A stretch of 62,155 nt of DNA from Symsagittifera roscoffensis (Eukaryota > Xenacoelomorpha > Acoela > Convolutidae), in assembly GCF_963678635.1 (NCBI RefSeq), contig NC_087068.1:17055872-17118026 (forward strand), read 5' to 3'. The position numbers and the translations under genes are program-made. Position 1 is the stretch's first letter. Every line of letters begins with the position of its first letter. Below the pieces are notes generated by a model. That model saw only the letters and a program-made list of their open reading frames with translations. It did no database searches and was not told where the DNA came from. Below are positions 59,789-62,155 of this stretch, in pieces.

Positions 59789-60179
59789 AAGCTAAAGTTT
59801 ACTGAAATTCATTCCAACAAAAGCTCACAAAATACCAACACCACTCTCTTCAACCACCCCAACCATTCTCTGTAAAATATTATCCATTCTCAGTAAAAAT
59901 ACCTCTAATCTCCCCCTTAAAATAAATATTGAGTCGAAAGGCAACTTGCATTAGATTGATACTAAGTTCTTTTCTAATAAAATATTTTTCAGCGAATTTT
60001 AGATTTACTTTCTAAGATAGTAAGTAGAAAGGACCCTATACTCCTAGCAAGCGTTTTGTCCGACGTATATAGTTTTGCTAGCGTAATAATCTGAGCGAAA
60101 AAAAAGAAATGAGGCAGATTCGACATTCATAGTGAAACATTCATAGTGAAATAAGTTAAAGAAAAATTAAACAGTGTCT

Positions 60180-60610
60180 AAAACAACGAAAATAAAATCG
60201 TTGAGAAAATTCAAACTTTTCAAAACTTTTTTTTGCAGAAGACTTGATTTTTGATGTTTTTGGTTCTCAAATTGGCGCTAAAAAACTCCAAAAAAACTTT
60301 ACTGAATTAAAACCAGGTTTTCACTGCTTATATTAGCTGTTCTAACCCTGCTTAACCTCACCTTTTTAGTTCGAAATAAGACCAAACTCAAAAATTTCAA
60401 ACTGGTTTTTCTTGACACTGCGAAAAATTTTTCCAAAATTTTTAAGATCGTGCGAATATTGACTGAAAAGTCTATAATGATATCACTCGACCAATTCAGA
60501 TGATTATTTGGGTACCTGATTTTGCGTTGAAAACAAAAAAAAAAGAAAGAAAAAACTAAAACACCCGAATACAAAGTTCCTCCACTTTTTTCAAATGGTC
60601 GGAACAATTA
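60180..60610 (+). repeat. Family 2 right-hand part
   Basis: Ends AAAGTTCCTCCACTTTTTTCAAATGGTCGGAACA, with the upstream TACCTGATTTTGCGTTGAAAACAAAAAAA block also seen at 14725-14750. A possible left part lies at 59400-59480 (TTTCTGCGTGGTGAGATGAAAAGATCTTG). Confidence 0.5.
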
Positions 60611-62155
60611 CAAGTTCAAATATAATTAGCTGCATGAGCATTAACGGGGGTCAACTTTCCAGTTGAACTGAAAAATCTTAAAAATTTACCTGGGAACAGA
60701 TGGTTTTCAGTGCTAGTAAAAATAAGGTTGAGAAGTTGCATAGAATCTAGCAGGTAAAAATGTGGCTGTTTTTTTTCAACTAGCTTCTACGTCGATTTAA
60801 TTCTTGGATTTGATGTGCAAATGGTGCGTGTAATTAACTCTGGATGAAAAAGAAGAGATTACGTAATAAGTTATCCAATAGCGTGAAATAAGATAAGTCT
60901 CAGATGTGAAAAAGCTAATAATGAATTCAAAGGAAAAACGCCCGCGTTCTCAAATAGGGGTTGCATAAATGGTCATTTTATTAGAAAATTTAAATATTTT
61001 TTTATTTTGAGACGACATCCACAATGCTAAATTCTCAAGGGACTCGGCATATTATAGTTTTGTCATTAATAAAGGTCATTCGAAAAATTATTAGACTATT
61101 TTTTATATAAATATAACAAAAAGTGAGAACAAACAACGAATGAATCTACAATTGACGGAAGCAATTGCAGCGACTGACAAATTTAAAGCCCACAGTTTTT
61201 TTAACGTTATTTGATTTCATGTGAAGGGCCTCAAAAATAATGCAAAGTCAAATTTTTAATCCATGCTTCAAACTTTAATTCCAAAGTTATCCCAAAATAA
61301 TTGGAAAAATAATTGAAAACTGTAATTTATATGAGAATACAACAGGGCTTTTCGACATGGTCTCAAATTAAGGTGATGAAATAACTATAAAATATCCTCG
61401 TTCTGAAATCTCGCCTTAAGTTTTGCCTTCAAAGGAAACAATTATATTGTTTAAAAATTAAATCCTCCCATTTCGCCGAAAAAATATAATGTTTGCTCTT
61501 TTTTGAAATTGTTCAATATATTGGTGTTTTAGTTCAACCAGTGAATGCAAATTGGAAAGTGTTATGTTTTATGTTAAATTCTGGTGGTGTATTCAACTGG
61601 AAATTATGTAAAATAATTTCGGACCGACTGAAGGAACTGAAAAGGACGCACTGCACTGCTTGATAGTTGGTGATATTTTTCAACTTGCATGTTTATTTTG
61701 TTGACATTTCACTCCTTCTTGTTTAAAAAAACGTTTTACAATACACCACTTGTAAATAATTTTAGCATACTGAGAAAAAACTTTCCGAGATAAGGAAAAA
61801 TTTGGTTATCTTTCAATGCTTTTATTTGAATAGAAGACCAAAATATCCAGTTAGATTTTTACTTGCCTTCAAGCTTTTTTATAAACTTTTGTCGATAAAG
61901 TTTTGCAAATTCAATGACTGCAAAATAAAAAAGGAACGGTTGGGCTTGAACTTGAAAATAACATAAAAATCAACAACAAATTTTTTTACCGAGGGTAGAA
62001 AATGAAGAGTAAAAGATTGGATGGAAATGGTATCTTAGAGGAATAAAAAAGTCCCCTTCGCCTATCGCAGTGTGTATAGGGCGAAGCGTGAATAAAAAGG
62101 AATGAATGATGAAATGGAAATTAAACTAGGAAAAAAACAACATCAACAAACAAAA
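60611..62155. other. No gene recognised
   Basis: AT-rich to the window edge. The only structure is CTTCGCCTAT...ATAGGGCGAAG at 62056-62088, a hairpin whose stem recalls the CAGGGCGAAGCCCTG end of family 1. Confidence 0.5.

Larger units (their letters stand above)
59504..60049 (+). mobile_element. Candidate solo LTR
   Basis: It starts TGTGACACCGCCCCAACC and could end at CTATACTCCTAGCA (TG...CA). Inside, in promoter order, are four related motifs at 31-bp spacing (59648-59754), GGGAGATTTCCC (59761-59772), a TATA box GTATAAATAG (59779-59788), a pyrimidine-rich leader and AATAAA near 59920-59930. No flanking target duplication was convincing, and no internal retroelement sequence follows, hence 'solo' and 'candidate'. 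Confidence 0.5.

Overview
The window is AT-rich eukaryotic, specifically animal, DNA. It holds one recognisable host gene, an NMDA-type ionotropic glutamate receptor subunit (GluN1/NR1-like). The gene is on the minus strand, spread over 18 coding exons from about 41521 down to 5551, with introns full of transposable-element debris. I assembled the exons by hand from conserved protein blocks, splice sites and codon phase. All 17 junctions keep the reading frame and together give a predicted 931-residue protein. The species cannot be named from this sequence. The gene marks a metazoan, and the compact conserved exons, long AT-rich introns and many short non-autonomous repeats suggest an invertebrate.

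Layout. 1-3275: a decayed Ty3/Gypsy retrotransposon on the minus strand (gag, protease, reverse transcriptase, RNase H) running off the left edge. 3480-4145: a very G/C-rich block followed by AATCGATTATAAT-rich DNA, probably part of a foldback element. 5551-41521: the GluN1-like gene. Exon 1 (41213-41521) carries the signal peptide and start of the amino-terminal domain. Exons 2-8 complete that domain. Exons 9-11 encode ligand-binding half S1, exons 12-14 the pore segments M1, M2 and M3, exons 14-17 ligand-binding half S2, and exon 18 M4 plus the short cytoplasmic tail. Intron 1 holds a recent 1.91-kb tandem duplication (32072-35890), each copy carrying a foldback element. 41522-62155: no convincing gene. 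This stretch is a graveyard of short mobile elements, with a likely solo LTR at about 59504-60049.

Repeat families. (i) A family of about 530 bp ('family 1') begins with a CAGGGCGAAGCCCTG hairpin followed by TGTTCCGACT and ends in AGTCGGAACA; there are about a dozen copies and one tandem nest at 56297-57425. (ii) A related family ('family 2') starts with a TGTGC/GCACA hairpin. (iii) Small elements are bounded by (CAG)GGGCGGATCTAG. (iv) Foldback elements have AT-rich arms, GC-rich loops and CCCGCAT-like tips. (v) One 875-bp element has CCGCACTGAC inverted ends.

The most interesting biology is in the receptor. Positions matching the glycine-contacting residues P516, S688 and V689 of rat GluN1 read H, A and T here, although the backbone-defining R, W, D and F residues are kept. 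The S1 lobe has an extra segment of about 18 residues, and the first two introns both use GC rather than GT donors.
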